From positions 5,602,001-5,666,000 of the forward strand of contig NC_089864.1 in NCBI RefSeq assembly GCF_036373705.1: 64,000 bases of DNA. Reading direction: 5' to 3'. The position numbers and the translations under genes were made by a program. Below the pieces are notes generated by a model. It was given only the letters and a program-made list of their open reading frames with translations. It did not search any database and was not told where the DNA came from. The stretch's first letter is position 1. Every line of letters begins with the position of its first letter. Positions 12,167 through 24,150 of the stretch are shown here, one piece after another. The stretch is from Amia ocellicauda (lineage: Eukaryota > Chordata > Actinopteri > Amiiformes > Amiidae).

Positions 12167-12343
12167 GGATGCTAATTAGCATGCATTTTGATATCAAGAA
12201 TACAATTGCTGATATCAGAAATACAATTCTTGATATAAAAATACAATTGCTGATATCAAGAATTAACTAATGATATCAACAATTGTATTCTTGATATCAG
12301 AAATTGAATTTGTGATATCAAAAATGCATACTAATTAGCATCC
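12167..12343. mobile_element. Palindromic MITE-like element with repeated GATATC
   Basis: The ends form an inverted repeat: GGATGCTAATTAGCATGCAT at the left, and its near-perfect complement ending in TTAGCATCC at the right. The inside is a series of about 20-base units built on GATATCAAGAATACAATT or its complement, so GATATC (itself palindromic) recurs at near-regular spacing. There is no open frame. This fits a non-autonomous DNA transposon with internal minisatellite structure. No clear target duplication is visible. Confidence 0.65.
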
Positions 12344-12868
12344 GTTGATGTGTAACTTAACCCTTTACGCTCCGCCCCATTAGCCATTAGTTTCAGATCA
12401 TTATAAATAAATGTATCAAATAAGTTTATCAAAATATATATAATAAAATAAAGTATATAAACTAGGGACCAGGATCTGACTCGCGTATGTAGGGTCTTCC
12501 TGGCCTGAGCTCCAGGCTTCCGAAATCGGCCATTTCTCAGAGTGTACAGGACTAATTTGCATCTGCTCAAGTTTTTGTTTGTACTCTGTCAGCCGATTAG
12601 CCCTTATAATACGACAAGCCACAACTTGTTCTTTCATTTGATATACGATAAATGCATATGGTACAAACTATCAATGAGAAACACACAAATAAACAGGAGC
12701 AATGGCAGTAGAGAATGGCAACATCGCTGAGGTTGTTCAGCAGTGACCAGGGCAGTGTCAGACATTAACAATGAGAGGAGGCCAGTCTGAGAGCTCAGTT
12801 ATTCACATCTACTGGGGGTCTTTTCCCAAGAAGGGGAGTAACTATAACACGGAAAGCAGCCGAAACCA

Positions 12869-13016
12869 GATGCTAATTAGTATGTATTTTTTATATCAAA
12901 AATACAGTTGTTGATATAAAAAATAGCAGATCATTCTTGATATCAACAATTGTATTTTTGATATCAAAAAATGTATTCTTGATATCAGAAATTAAATTTT
13001 TGATATCAGAAATTAT
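12869..13016. mobile_element. Second GATATC-rich palindromic element, one end missing
   Basis: Starts with GATGCTAATTAGTATGTATT as in the element at 12167 and continues with the same roughly 20-base TTGATATC/AATTGTATTT units, but lacks the opposite terminal repeat. It is a truncated relative about 520 bases from the intact copy. Confidence 0.6.
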
Positions 13017-16000
13017 GGATTAAATGTCACAACAGCTTGCCATATTCCACGCCACTGAGGGAAGTAAACAGATGAGGGAGAGCATATGCAACTGCAAACC
13101 CACCTGCCTCTCTTCTGACAAGGGAGTGTGAACTGGGAAGTGTGTGGATGCTTTAAAAGGAATTAAACAAATAAGCAAACAAATAGCTATACCATACATT
13201 TGTACTGTTTTTGTGCCGAATTAGATACACAGAAAGTGTCTGTTGCATATATGAGGGATACTTTTCAATTCTTTAAAAAACTGTGTCTCCTTCTTCACCC
13301 CTATCTTTGTAGTGACATTACACGGTCCTGTTATTTGTGCTCTAATGCAGAGCTGCAGAGATGTGCTGAAGAAAAAATACAAAAACAAAACACACAGACT
13401 CACACAATAGCTAGGCAAGTGGCATGTTTCAAGTGAGAAAGTGTCTCTTAAAGAGGAACCAAAGGAATAAGAATGATATGCTCCTTTTAAATTTAAAATG
13501 AAAATATCTGTAATAAACAGTGGCTCATTAACAATAATCCAACACAAAAGTCTGTCAAATGCAATTAAAAACCTTCATGCCTGTAGTTAAGACTTTATGT
13601 TCCAGGTTAAAGGCATGTTTTTAAAAAATCCATGTAAGATTTTTATAAATTGTGTTATCCAAAAATAGAAAACATTTTTCAAACAAGCAAAAACCAAGCA
13701 TATTACTACCAGGTCTAAGAAGTTTAAGTTTGTAATAAATGGCAATGAAAACCTCAAAAAAATTAAATTTACCCATGGGTTCCCGTCAGCTCCAGAGCTC
13801 CAGAAAGAAAACAGCAGTTGGGTTATTAGAAGACTAGGGTTGGCTTCAGTCTGCACAATCTGAAACACAAGCCACCCAAAATGTTTTATACTGAATGGAA
13901 AGTTTCCTGAAGAGGAGGGGATTTGAGGAAAAAAAAAACAGACGCACGAAGAAAAACCACAGCGCAGTGTGATTAAAATCATGCAGGAGGACAAAGATTC
14001 ATGCTGATCCCATTGACTACATGTCTGCATCAGTGTGTTAAAGACAGAGATGATCTCTACCTTCTTACAGTCATCCAGATTAATTAGCATTAGCAGGGCT
14101 TAGTACGAGCACATGTGCTTTACGAGTCTTGCAGTGTGCTATGTTGTTTAATATACAGTCCGACGCACTGTGTGATGTTTCCTACGCCCTTCATCCACAC
14201 TCACAACTGCGCTTTACAAAGCCTCACAGCGTAACAATAACCTGCTCTACCTTGGATTTTGTCCTGCATCCGAGTTTAGACAATCAGTGCAATACACTGA
14301 TCTCTAACTTCTACTTTAAGACCAATATGATGATGTTTCACCATTTGAGCATTAATACTCCAAAATGCAACAGCTCAGTTGTCCAGGGAATGTTTTTCCT
14401 TTTGAACACCATCTATGATTTAGTTTTCAATAACATTTTTGTGTTGAACCGTAGGCACTCACCACAAGCAAAGAGCAGTATCGAATGCTATGGTCCCATT
14501 CTTTGAGTGTGTCTGTGTGTGTGTGTGTGTGTGTTTTCTTCCCCCTCTGAAGATCTGCAGTCTGCCCTCAACTGATATCCAGCACAACTGACGTCCCCCC
14601 CAGGGCCACCTCCCTCCTTTATGATGTGACATTAACAGGTCATAATCCCTTAGACCAGGACTGCCCATCTTGACCACTTGATCAAGTAAGCAGGGACGCT
14701 GCTCCTGGCTGTAGTTAGTTTGAGCTTTTGCAGGGGAGGTGTTGTCTCCCAGCTGGGGTATCTACTTTCTCTCTCTCTTCCTTCTTCTCTCTCCCTGTCT
14801 CTCTCACTCTTACTGCAGACAGCAGAGAGAAACAACTCTGTCCCAACACAATGCCCTGATCTATTAAAACTGAGCCAGTCGACAGGGTGCTTTCTGCCAA
14901 GCTTTCTGTTAAAGGTGTCAATCGATCGAGATTAAGTGTGCCAGGAAATAAAATAAAAAGAAATGAAAAAAATAATTAAGGGTGGAGATTTGCAACTATC
15001 TGGAGGAGCAAACGTTTAAAGTTGCCTTGCAAAGACTGCATTCATTCAGTGCAGGTCAGGTTATGTATGAAACTCCCCTTCCTCACCACAGCCCTGTTTC
15101 TTTTGTTTGGGCACGATTCTTACTCTTTGTGTAGGAGGTTTCCATTTACCACACACTCTGGACACAATATGCAACAAATGTCACGGCTGAGGGAGTTCGG
15201 TGTGAATCACAAAACCACTATGCCACCTCAACTGATGAGTGAGAGAGGAACTCGCAACCCCCTTCGAATTCTCTCCCCGGGCAGCTCGATCGGACCCCAA
15301 GACACAGCAGCAGGAGGTAAGTAATAACAATTGTTTTATTTAAACAGGTTTGGTTTGGCATGCACAGGGCACAAAGGCTGTGCAAAACAAATAACAAAAT
15401 AAACACAATCAGGGAAGATCACAAAGGCAATAAATACACTAGATAAAACTAAAACTAAAATCTTCCAATAATGTAAACAGTCACACTAAACAGGAACAGA
15501 TTCACAGACGTCTCTCTCAGAGATGCTCAAATATAGCGAGAGAAACTCGCAGCCGGGATAGTTAATTTACAGCCACCCGTTTTGGGCCAGTCAGAAGCTC
15601 AGACTGGCTCGGCACCCGGATTCTAGGAGAGATTCGGGTCAGTTGTATTCGTACAAAAACAGTCTGTGCAAAATAAGCAAATATGAATGTCTCTTCCCTT
15701 TTCTAGTTCAGATTGTAAATCCTGGGACAGCCACCAGAGGAAATAATATTATAAAAATTATTATAAAAATAATAATAATAAGAGGAGAACGAGGGAAGAC
15801 CGCAGCGGTTAAACAAGGCAATTGCAATTCCAGTCCTGGTTCCAGAAGGACTCTGACCATCCTTTACCCCTTTCCGTGGTATTTGAAATAAAGTGTGGTA
15901 AGTGCTGTGTTTGAAATCTTTTATTGTCTTAATCACTTTTCCATCGACAGGGAGACAAGTACTTATCCTCGCTGGGCAGGTCCGTCTGTCTCCCACGGCC

Positions 16001-16471
16001 TTCGAACATTTACACCTTCAGCCAGGTAAGCTGCGATGTTTGGTACAATGTGCTCTAAAGGACTTTCCTGCCTGATTAAATCTAGTGAAATCAAATTAAA
16101 TTGTCCTTATTTTATTTGAACACCAGTCCACTAACACATCATGATAGAGAGCTGGTAAAATTCACATTTGTGTGGGCTAAGCTACATGTTTTTAGACACC
16201 ACACAATCAATAAACACATACATACACAAGTTATAGGGCTGTTTTTTGGCTGGTGGGGGTGGGGTACTTCAATCCTGTTCTGTACATCTTTGGAGGTGTG
16301 TGTGTCTCCCGAGGTGGACGCAATAGACAAACAGGAATCACACACAGCCTCCCCACTTTCCCAGCATACTTGGAAAATGTACATATTGATCTGTTTAGGT
16401 ATGTCAGCAATTACAGATCTATACAGTTTCCCAAGGCTAAGAGCTTGTCCACTCTTCTCACAGTACTTTAC
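13017..16471. other. Intergenic DNA, no gene supported
   Basis: Contains a (GT)n tract at 14506-14534, a CT-rich tract at 14761-14815 and a short ATA-rich run near 15747-15782. Several open frames of 100-167 codons occur (for example 14090-13587 on the minus strand), but none shows a recognisable domain or splice structure and their composition follows the local base composition. Confidence 0.5.
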
Positions 16472-16475
16472 ACCT

Positions 16476-16895
16476 TAAGAACATAAGACAGTGTCCAATC
16501 GAGAGGAGGCCATTCGCCCCATCGTGCTTGTTTGGTGTCCATTAATAACTAAGTGATCAAGGATCCTATCCTGTCTGTTTTTGAAAGTTCCCAAATTGTC
16601 TCTTCAGCCGCATCGCTGGGGAGTTTGTTCAGATTGTGACGCCTCTCTGTGTGAAGAAGTGTCTCCTGTTTTCTGTCTTGAATGCCTTGAAGCCCAATTT
16701 CCATTTGTGTCCCCGGGTGCGTGTGTCCCTGCTGATCTGGAAAAGCTCCTCTGGTTTGATGTGGTCGATGCCTTTCATGATTTTGAAGACTTGAATCAAG
16801 TCCCCACGTAGTCTCCTCTGTTCCAGGGTGAAAAGGTTCAGTTCCTCAGTCTCTCAGTAGGACATTCCCTTCAGACCTGGAATAAGTCTGGTTGC
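16476..16895 (-). mobile_element. CR1-like LINE 3' end
   Basis: Closely related to the copies at 2788 and 58144 in the same orientation. It starts at the low-coordinate end with AAGAACATAAG, then GAGGCCATTCGCCCCATCGT, and runs through the stretch encoding the reverse transcriptase C-terminal tail on the minus strand. It breaks off near 16895, so only about 420 bases of the 3' end are present. Confidence 0.85.
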
Positions 16896-18508
16896 CTTGC
16901 TTCCACATATTCCACCCCAAGCACATCTACAACAGTTTTGAATGAAAGTGTCTCTTTGCAGACAACAATGGCCGATCCCGAATCAGAAACCGTGTCTGTA
17001 GGCTGTGCAGGGCGACCCTCATCGCCGCGTCTTACAGACCGTTTTAACAATGCACCAACACCACATCTGTTTTCCATTACAAAAAAGCCTGTTTTGCTGC
17101 AGTGGTTTTAAACTGAGGGGCAGGGGAAGTGGAGCTGTCTTGGACAGACTGATTGGCTCCTTTTAAATGGCTTTGTCACTTCCACTGAGGGCAGCCGGAG
17201 ACCAGGGTTGAGACGCAGCACAGTGGAAAAACAACGCCAGCATCGCTTGCAGACAGAGAGCTTGTACTCTTCACAACAGTAGGTTGATGTAATGATATTC
17301 ACAATCACGGTCTCTGAAGTTGTACTGTTTACTATACTATTGTTATTACATGTATTGCATCGGATAGGGTGACATGTCATATCCAAGTTCAAAATGACAT
17401 TAAACACACCACAATTAGTATTAAACAGCAATCAAATCGTGCAATGACAGACAACCTGATTGGGTGAGGGGCTTGACGTTTATTTTATACATAAGATGTG
17501 TATTAGACATGACGCTTTCAACACATTTGTAACTTTCCAGATTTCTACTACTGTTATATATTTAATAATATATATTTAATCATTTAGTTGAAACTACTTG
17601 AAATTATGTCACCATGTCGCAGGTGACCAGGACAGTGATATTGGAAATAGTTAAATTTCAAAATATCACTGTCCTCGTCAAAAAAGGAAAGTTTGTGGGG
17701 AATAATAGACATTTTCAATACTTTTGAGGCATAAGCAATTAGGAAATAACACTTACTACCCAGGAACAGAAATTGTGTTACACAGTGTGTTTAAAAAATA
17801 TATTCTTGTTGTGAATTATATTTGTGTTACTTAATTGCTCTTTCTTATTTCCTTGGGTGTACCCTGAGAGGAACAATAATAGTGAAAGTCCAAAAGCAAA
17901 ACAAAAACTGCAGCATTGACACAGTTTCTACAAAAACAACAGAGAGGTGATATTATTGCCTGACCTCTTAGTCTGCCACTGTCCGGCACATTGAAAAAAC
18001 AATTAGACCCCACGTCCAGTGGTGAGCAACGTGCTGAGTGTGAGCCAGGCAGCGACGGTTTGCATCACCTTCACATCTTGTGGTTTGGGCATGATGTCAT
18101 CGTGTTTTCCCTAAGGGACGTGAGTCATCCCAGTTTCTTCCTTTGGGGTTGAGCTCATCAGATGTTCCTCCTACATATTTTGTTTATAATTCCTCCGACT
18201 GCCGAGGCAAAAGAAAATGCGTGTTTCTGAGGCACTGTGGAGAACTGCGGCCATCGACACACTGGGGATGGGTCTGACCACTTTTGACACAGCGAGGGTG
18301 TCCCAGGCACAGTTTAACAACAAAAAATGTAAACTGCCTGTTGTCAGCAGCAGTGAGGGACTTCCACTCTTCCCTTATTTACTGATATCGTATTTTATTT
18401 GTATATTTATTGTAGTTTTTCAAAGGTCAAATATCAAACTAATTTGGGGAAAAAAGGCTGAGCAACAATTTGACAAATACAAAACTCACCGTTACCGATC
18501 TTTCGCTC

Positions 18509-18919
18509 TCACTCTGTCTGTGACAGGGAGATCAACTGGTCTGCTGGGCAGTATTTCACATGGTTTATCCCTGCACCAGTTAGAACATGGAAACTAATCC
18601 CCCGGTAAATAAAAACACATGGAATATAATATTCATCATCCACATATTTCCTGGTTTCTACAGAGCAGGGGGCAATTTGTGGGGTCGATCCAGTTTCAGT
18701 GAAGTTACGCAGTGATGTATCAATCGTGGAAAAATCTGAATCGGTCTGGTCAAGAGAACCAGTAAGTTCAACCTCAAGCATCGGCCCCCGAGCCAAGTTA
18801 AATCTGCTGTTTCGACAGGGTTGTTCGCTTGCTAAGTCATGCAGAACAGATCTTTCACCCTGACGAGAGTTCAGCCATGTTGCATTGGTTTTCTGAAGTC
18901 CAGACTCAGCTATACTCAT
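18509..18919 (-). CDS. Unrecognised 136-codon open frame, may be chance
   Basis: A minus-strand ATG-to-stop frame of 136 codons between the two hyaluronidase genes. Composition is mixed and protein-like, with N-glycosylation-type sites (NAT, NFT) and no low-complexity run. I recognise no domain, signal peptide or splice context. Frames of this length occur by chance in 64 kb of both strands, so a real gene is less likely than not. Confidence 0.15.
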   Translation of the reverse strand: MSIAESGLQKTNATWLNSRQGERSVLHDLASEQPCRNSRFNLARGPMLEVELTGSLDQTDSDFSTIDTSLRNFTETGSTPQIAPCSVETRKYVDDEYYIPCVFIYRGISFHVLTGAGINHVKYCPADQLISLSQTE

Positions 18920-21162
18920 GTTTTACATATAAATCTGTAAGACTGACTCTTTATGATTGGAGAAGGAGTTTCAGGAGGGGGACACAGGAAGAGTGAGGAG
19001 TGGGTGGCTTTTCTCCTCGGTAAAGATTGTATTTATTTTTCTCTTCTCTCTTTCCCACCGCAGTCAGCAAAAGAATAACATCCATATGACAAAAACACAG
19101 AATCTCTGCCCCAAGAGAATCGAGCTCTCGATCACAACTGCTCTCGGCAAAATAAATGTCACAGACGGTTTCTAACCACCGACGGTTTCCTGTCCAAATA
19201 AAGATGCATTTGAGAAAAGCCTCATTGTGTGCTCTTTTACCAACATTTGTTGTTGTTTAAGGGTTACTAAGGTCCGGTAGGCCTCCCACAAAGACTCTGA
19301 GGCCACAGCGCCGAGCTTGACACAGATATGTAATGGTGGAGGAGAGGGGGGAGGTGACACCAGAATCCTATGTTCCCAGCCGTCCATTATGCTTTCACCA
19401 CCAAACAGTGGCGATTTTGAACAGATTTCTGACCAAGCGTTATTTCTAGGAATAGTACAAATAGGTTAAACACTAATGGAGTCTGATTGTGGTCCATTTT
19501 CACAGCAACTAAGTAAGTTGTAACTTGGGTTTATTACACATAGCAGCAGGTCATATCGGTAGATTGAGTGAAACAATCTTTTCTTGTACTTTTGGTTCAA
19601 GCTATTCTAGGAAACTAAATAAATGAATATCCATGTTGTGTCCAAAACTCACAATGAATCTTTTTCTTTTAATCTGAAATACTGTGTCGTTAAATGGGCA
19701 CGCTTAATTGGACATCATGGCTGGATGGAATCATTTTCCTTGATTTTGTCTGGGATTTTTGGATTGAACTTCTTACAAAGGGCTACTCTTTGAAAGGTGA
19801 ACAGGAAAGTCACACTAGTATAGCAAGAGAAAACCTCAAAGGACTCATACAGCTGTACCTCAGGAGCCCCAGAGCCTATAGACCATTTTGCTTTCAAAAG
19901 TGACACTGAAAAAATATTATTAATTGTCACATTGGATAAAGGAATCTTCCAAATTAATTTCTAACAGAAGAAGATCTCTAGCGAGTATGGAGCAGTCCAT
20001 TTTTGTTTTTTAAAGAACGAAAATTAACTAATCCTGTGTAATAGGAGACATCAATATGTTCACATGCACTCAGATCCCTCCCTGCTAGAACCGACCACCA
20101 GCCTCCAATGCTGAAATCAGGCTGATATTTTGTGACCTCGACTGAATAATTTTCTCAATGCGAATCAAATGTCAATATAACAAAAACAGCTACTGTCCGA
20201 TCACAGCAGTCAGACTCTTCCCACCCGATTTGTCTATCAAGTCCCAGCGGCACATTTTGGCTCCCACGCACACAGCCAAACCGGACCAGACAGCTCTGCT
20301 CGTTCTGTGGCAGCATCGCCAAGCCTGCAAACCCACAGTGTGCAGCAGGTACTTCCAGTGACGTTCCTCACCATTTCTGCCAGAGATTGCAATCCCCAGC
20401 ACAGCAGCATTGGTTGGTCCCTGCTGTGCTGTTATAGTACACAGAAATAGAAAGCGAACTTGAAAGACAATATTCACAACACAATTACGATGACCTCTGG
20501 GCCAGGCTACAGCTCAAACAAATGTACCTGCTTCAGTTACAACTCCTTAGGAAGATGTACTATATTAAAATGTGCATTCAATGTATAAATTCAAACTAAA
20601 CATAAATCACAGTCACAATAAAATCCAAATACACTATTCAGCACTGACATCATCTGCTGATGGAGAATACTGATCGTAAATATCGCAACAGGACACTGTA
20701 AAGGTTTGAAGGTTGTGTAGAAGTGGTACCTCGTGTTTATTTGCATGGGAGGGAAGGATGTTCGTCCTAATGTGCCCCAGGGCCTCCAGTTACATTTTAA
20801 ATGCACACTAAAGCAAAACCAGTAAAATGCACAAACAATATCAAGTCAAACAAACAAAATCAAGACAGTCACGTAGAATAACAAAATGCATTACTCCTGC
20901 ATTTAAATCCGTCATTATTTTTAAGTGCAACTCAGCTTCCATCACCCAAACGACTCCGACGCTTTCAGACGTCCACGCTCAACGTCAGGGAGACAGACCA
21001 TGACAAACAAACAGTCGATTGTTTTTCTACAGCATAATCATGGAGGCGGCTGATTACTGAAAATCACTACGGTCCCCTGGGATCACTTTATGGTATACCA
21101 GCTTATGAGCATTAAATTATAATGAGAATTCCTGGGTTTGAGAAGAGACCACAATCCTTTAA

Positions 21163-21235
<73 letters not shown>
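21163..21235. repeat. Compound (CT)n(AT)n microsatellite
   Basis: About a dozen CT units followed by about 24 AT units. A similar CT-to-AT compound tract occurs at 32414-32467. Confidence 0.95.
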
Positions 21236-21237
<2 letters not shown>

Positions 21238-22409
21238 AATATTTCTCACTATACGAAGTGTTTAAAGTTGTTTTTTGTTTTTGCGTGTGGCTGGATATAA
21301 ACACTGTATATAAACACTTACATGGGCAGAACGCCAACTAAACTAAGTGCAACTAAACTTCTTATTGTTGCCCTTTCTGGGATTAGTCAGATGTGTGTGC
21401 TATCATTCAGGTAATAGACATAGGAGGCCAAATCAGCAAGTACTGCATAAAGCAAAGCCCAGCACCAAGAAAAATATTAACTTCCCTCATTTGTCACTGG
21501 TAATAAATACGTATCCAGGTTTATGCTTAACTGAACATGTGCAATCTGTGGGTCACATTATACTGTATCTAAAGTGCAGTACAATGACAAATATGTCCTA
21601 ATTTTCTTAAAAACACAAACACACACACACAATTATATGCATAGGGATTTAAATCTTGTATCCTTAATATTGTTGGTTTTGCGGTTTTCAAACACCATTG
21701 AAAATGTTCAAATGATCCCATTCATTCTTAGCTCTGTAAACGTTGTAAAAGTTAAAGACAGATCAGAACAGTTATTTAGTATTTTTAACCCTGAGGAATA
21801 ATAAAAACAGAAATAAGCTACAGTAACATTTCAAAAGATGCACTTTGTTATCTGAGAAAAAGTTTCTGCTTTTCACCAACAAATAATCAAAGACATTTTG
21901 ATTCCAATATATTAGGCACATCAGTCAGGAGAAATTTAAAAAGTTACCTTCATGTTGGTTGCCTTCAAGTCCACTACCTGTTAAAGAAGAAAAAGTAAGA
22001 CGTCTTCCAGAGCCTCCTCAGAGAAACCTGCTATTATGTGGTGACTCAGTGAATAAACTCAAATTGGTAGCTTACCAAGGGGAAAAAAACAGAAACTTCT
22101 CTCAACTCCTGCACTCTGTGCTACGCTCTCTGTGCTGAAGGCCGGTCCCTGTCTGTGCCTCGGGAAACTTCACATATTTTCTGTATTTGAAGTGAGTGAT
22201 ATTGTGGTTTGCCTCTGAGATGGAAGGCAGTCTCCTTTAAGGGGCTTTTGAGATAACAATCAGGAACTCATAACTCATAACTTTCCCCCCATTATTAATT
22301 TCACAATGGACGTTTGTTTTCTGCTTTGAAATGCCACTAGTCTTTTCTAAATGATTTTGTCAGTCTTGCACACAGACACGCACAGAAGCAGACACAGAAA
22401 AAGGCACGT

Positions 22410-22433
22410 ACACACACACACACACACACACAC
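22410..22433. repeat. (AC)n microsatellite
   Basis: Twelve AC units within a longer CA-rich stretch (22371-22440). Confidence 0.9.
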
Positions 22434-22557
22434 GCACTTGAAGGTTCACAAATCAGACTGGGATCCCGTTCTCAGTGTCATCTGGACAGCAGAGAAACTA
22501 CAGCTGTGATGGTGTTGAACGCCCACCTCTCTCAGAGACTCTCTGCTATAAAAACCA

Positions 22558-22716
22558 AACATAGATAGATAGACAGATAGATACATCTACTCAATGTCCA
22601 GAGAAGTGACTTCTATGCAGATATTATGGATAGACAGCTTTGGCCACAGAAACAGCTTGACGTTAGTATACATTGATATCAGCATTTACAGCATATCAGT
22701 TAAGTAGTTACATGAC
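22558..22716. repeat. GATA array plus dispersed repeat, copy 2
   Basis: Matches 9824-10035: a short GATA array, then ACATCTACT, GAAGTGACTTCTATG, AGATATTA, and further on CATTGATATCAG and GCATATCAGT. It lies about 1 kb past the end of the second hyaluronidase gene and directly precedes the Tc1-type MITE at 22724. Confidence 0.7.
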
Positions 22717-22723
22717 ATATATA

Positions 22724-22805
22724 TACAGCTCTGGAAAAAATGAAGAGACCACTTAACATTGATTTCTGAACTCGGAGTGGTCTCTTAATTTTTTCCAGAG
22801 TTGTA
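22724..22805. mobile_element. Tc1/mariner MITE, 82 bp
   Basis: A nearly perfect hairpin: TACAGCTCTGGAAAAAAT at the left end and its complement ending in TTTTTTCCAGAGTTGTA at the right, both arms continuing through AAGAGACCACT and AGTGGTCTCTT. Both ends carry the TA expected of Tc1/mariner insertion, and the terminal sequence is typical of fish Tc1-like transposons. Only the terminal arms remain, with no transposase. Confidence 0.88.
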
Positions 22806-23700
22806 TATACAGTATGCGTCTTTAACAGGCAACACAAAGTGCCCACAATTTACATTTGATCTGGTCCCTTGAAAACCCTGTACTTGCCTGTTCCTAAATG
22901 TGTCTGTGTTGGTTTCTGGTCTCAGCACTGTCTACATTCTCCAGGTTTCCTCAACATATCAAATTGTGAAAATAAACAAAAGAGATTATCAGGAAGTTTC
23001 AAAAACACTGAGTGATAAACCGGAAAACAAAATAAAGTAAAAAAATGATTTCAAAACATAGAGGTCAGCAAAAGTAAATAGTTTCTGACAGTAGTGAGGA
23101 ATGGCAGCGCTCTCAGGGGCGTAAGAAAAGCCTTAAAATCGGCTTACATTGCTTTTCTTGAACGGTAAAAAAGAAACTAGAGGAAATGTCATCACCGAGC
23201 CACACCAAAATGATTCAACACTCATATCTACACTACGATTGCGATTTTATTAAGAAAAGAAAATGCTGCGCTTAGATAAAATTGTGCAACAAGTCAATTC
23301 AGTAAGTGTAACCAAGGACAGGAGAAAAGACTGTTCTTGATTTTAATCAGCAGTGCACTACAAGAGCTATGATCTCTGGCATCTGAAATCCGAGAGATTA
23401 TAGTTTTACATTTATTAAACACACCGTTACCCATCGCCCCATTTATAACCTGCACCACAAAACACAATGTATACACAATTCCTATAAAAATATACTTCAC
23501 TTCCTCTATTTATACGTAACACGACTATTATTTTACATTAAGCAGAACGTCCTGATAGTTAGGAATGTTGGGCTTGTGGTTTTTTACCTCCCAAGGTGGT
23601 GAATGTTTTTGAACCTATTTGGTCACTTTAAAATAATGTGGTGCGGGTTAGGATGAGGATTCATGTGCACTTTCAGTGTCAGGGACTATACATAGTCTGT
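22806..23700. other. 3' flank of the second hyaluronidase gene
   Basis: No coding sequence. As the gene is transcribed leftwards, its 3' untranslated region should be here. Minus-strand AATAAA candidates lie near 23411 and 23244. Confidence 0.45.
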
Positions 23701-24150
23701 CTAGAAGAGCAAGCATTTCACGACGAGGCATAAGCAGAGAAAGATAATCACAGAAAGGCAGGAAAAATGCAAAGAAAGTCCCTCTAGCACGTCTCTCAGG
23801 ATCTGTTGCTTACGGCGGACTACGACCCTCGAGGACTCGGGCACCTCGCAGAAAATCCCCGCCCAGCCCTGGTAGCACTGGCAGGTGAACTTGGTCTTCA
23901 TGGCCCACATGTCCTCACTGGTCAGGTGTCCGCTGACGAAGAACCTGGTGCCCCGGCTGCCGGAGTCGCTCTTGATCCTGAAGAAGCGGGGGTTGAGGTG
24001 CAGGTAGGCCCCATTGTCCAGGCTCTTGCGGATGCACTTGCCATTCTTCTTGCACAGGGCTTTGCTGCACAGCTTTGCCGCCGCCGTCACATTGATGACA
24101 TAGTGCCCCAGTGGCCCGTCGATGTACCGCTTCACCGTCAAGCAGTTCCT
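23701..24150 (-). CDS. Second hyaluronidase, last coding exon
   Basis: Starts with RNCLTVKRYID after AACCACAG and contains the Cys-rich C-terminal module. It extends past the last Cys of that module into a basic stretch (VVVRRKQQ) and a strongly hydrophobic C-terminus (LSVIIFLCLCLVVKCLLF). Confidence 0.88.
   Translation of the reverse strand, partial: RNCLTVKRYIDGPLGHYVINVTAAAKLCSKALCKKNGKCIRKSLDNGAYLHLNPRFFRIKSDSGSRGTRFFVSGHLTSEDMWAMKTKFTCQCYQGWAGIFCEVPESSRVVVRRKQQILRDVLEGLSLHFSCLSVIIFLCLCLVVKCLLF

Larger units (their letters stand above)
16896..22557. other. Intergenic DNA between the two hyaluronidase genes
   Basis: No third hyaluronidase exon or fragment was found between the two genes. 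There are microsatellites at 21163-21235 (CT then AT) and 22410-22433 (AC). A possible small minus-strand exon at about 21991-21962, between TTCTTTAACAG and GTAACT, could belong to an upstream non-coding exon of hyal4, but this is weak. An unrecognised open frame is listed separately at 18509-18919. Confidence 0.45.

Noticed and set aside
12167..13016. CRISPR-like regular repeats
   Set aside because: The GATATC units are palindromic, contiguous and lack unique spacers, and the genome is plainly vertebrate.
13587..14090. 167-codon minus-strand frame, hydrophobic
   Set aside because: AT-rich, Phe/Leu/Ile-rich composition follows base content; no domain, no splice context and no start context of note.
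15180..15900. Possible LTR (TGTCACGG start, internal AATAAA-like signals)
   Set aside because: No second copy, no matching CA end and no adjacent primer-binding site or coding region were found in the window.
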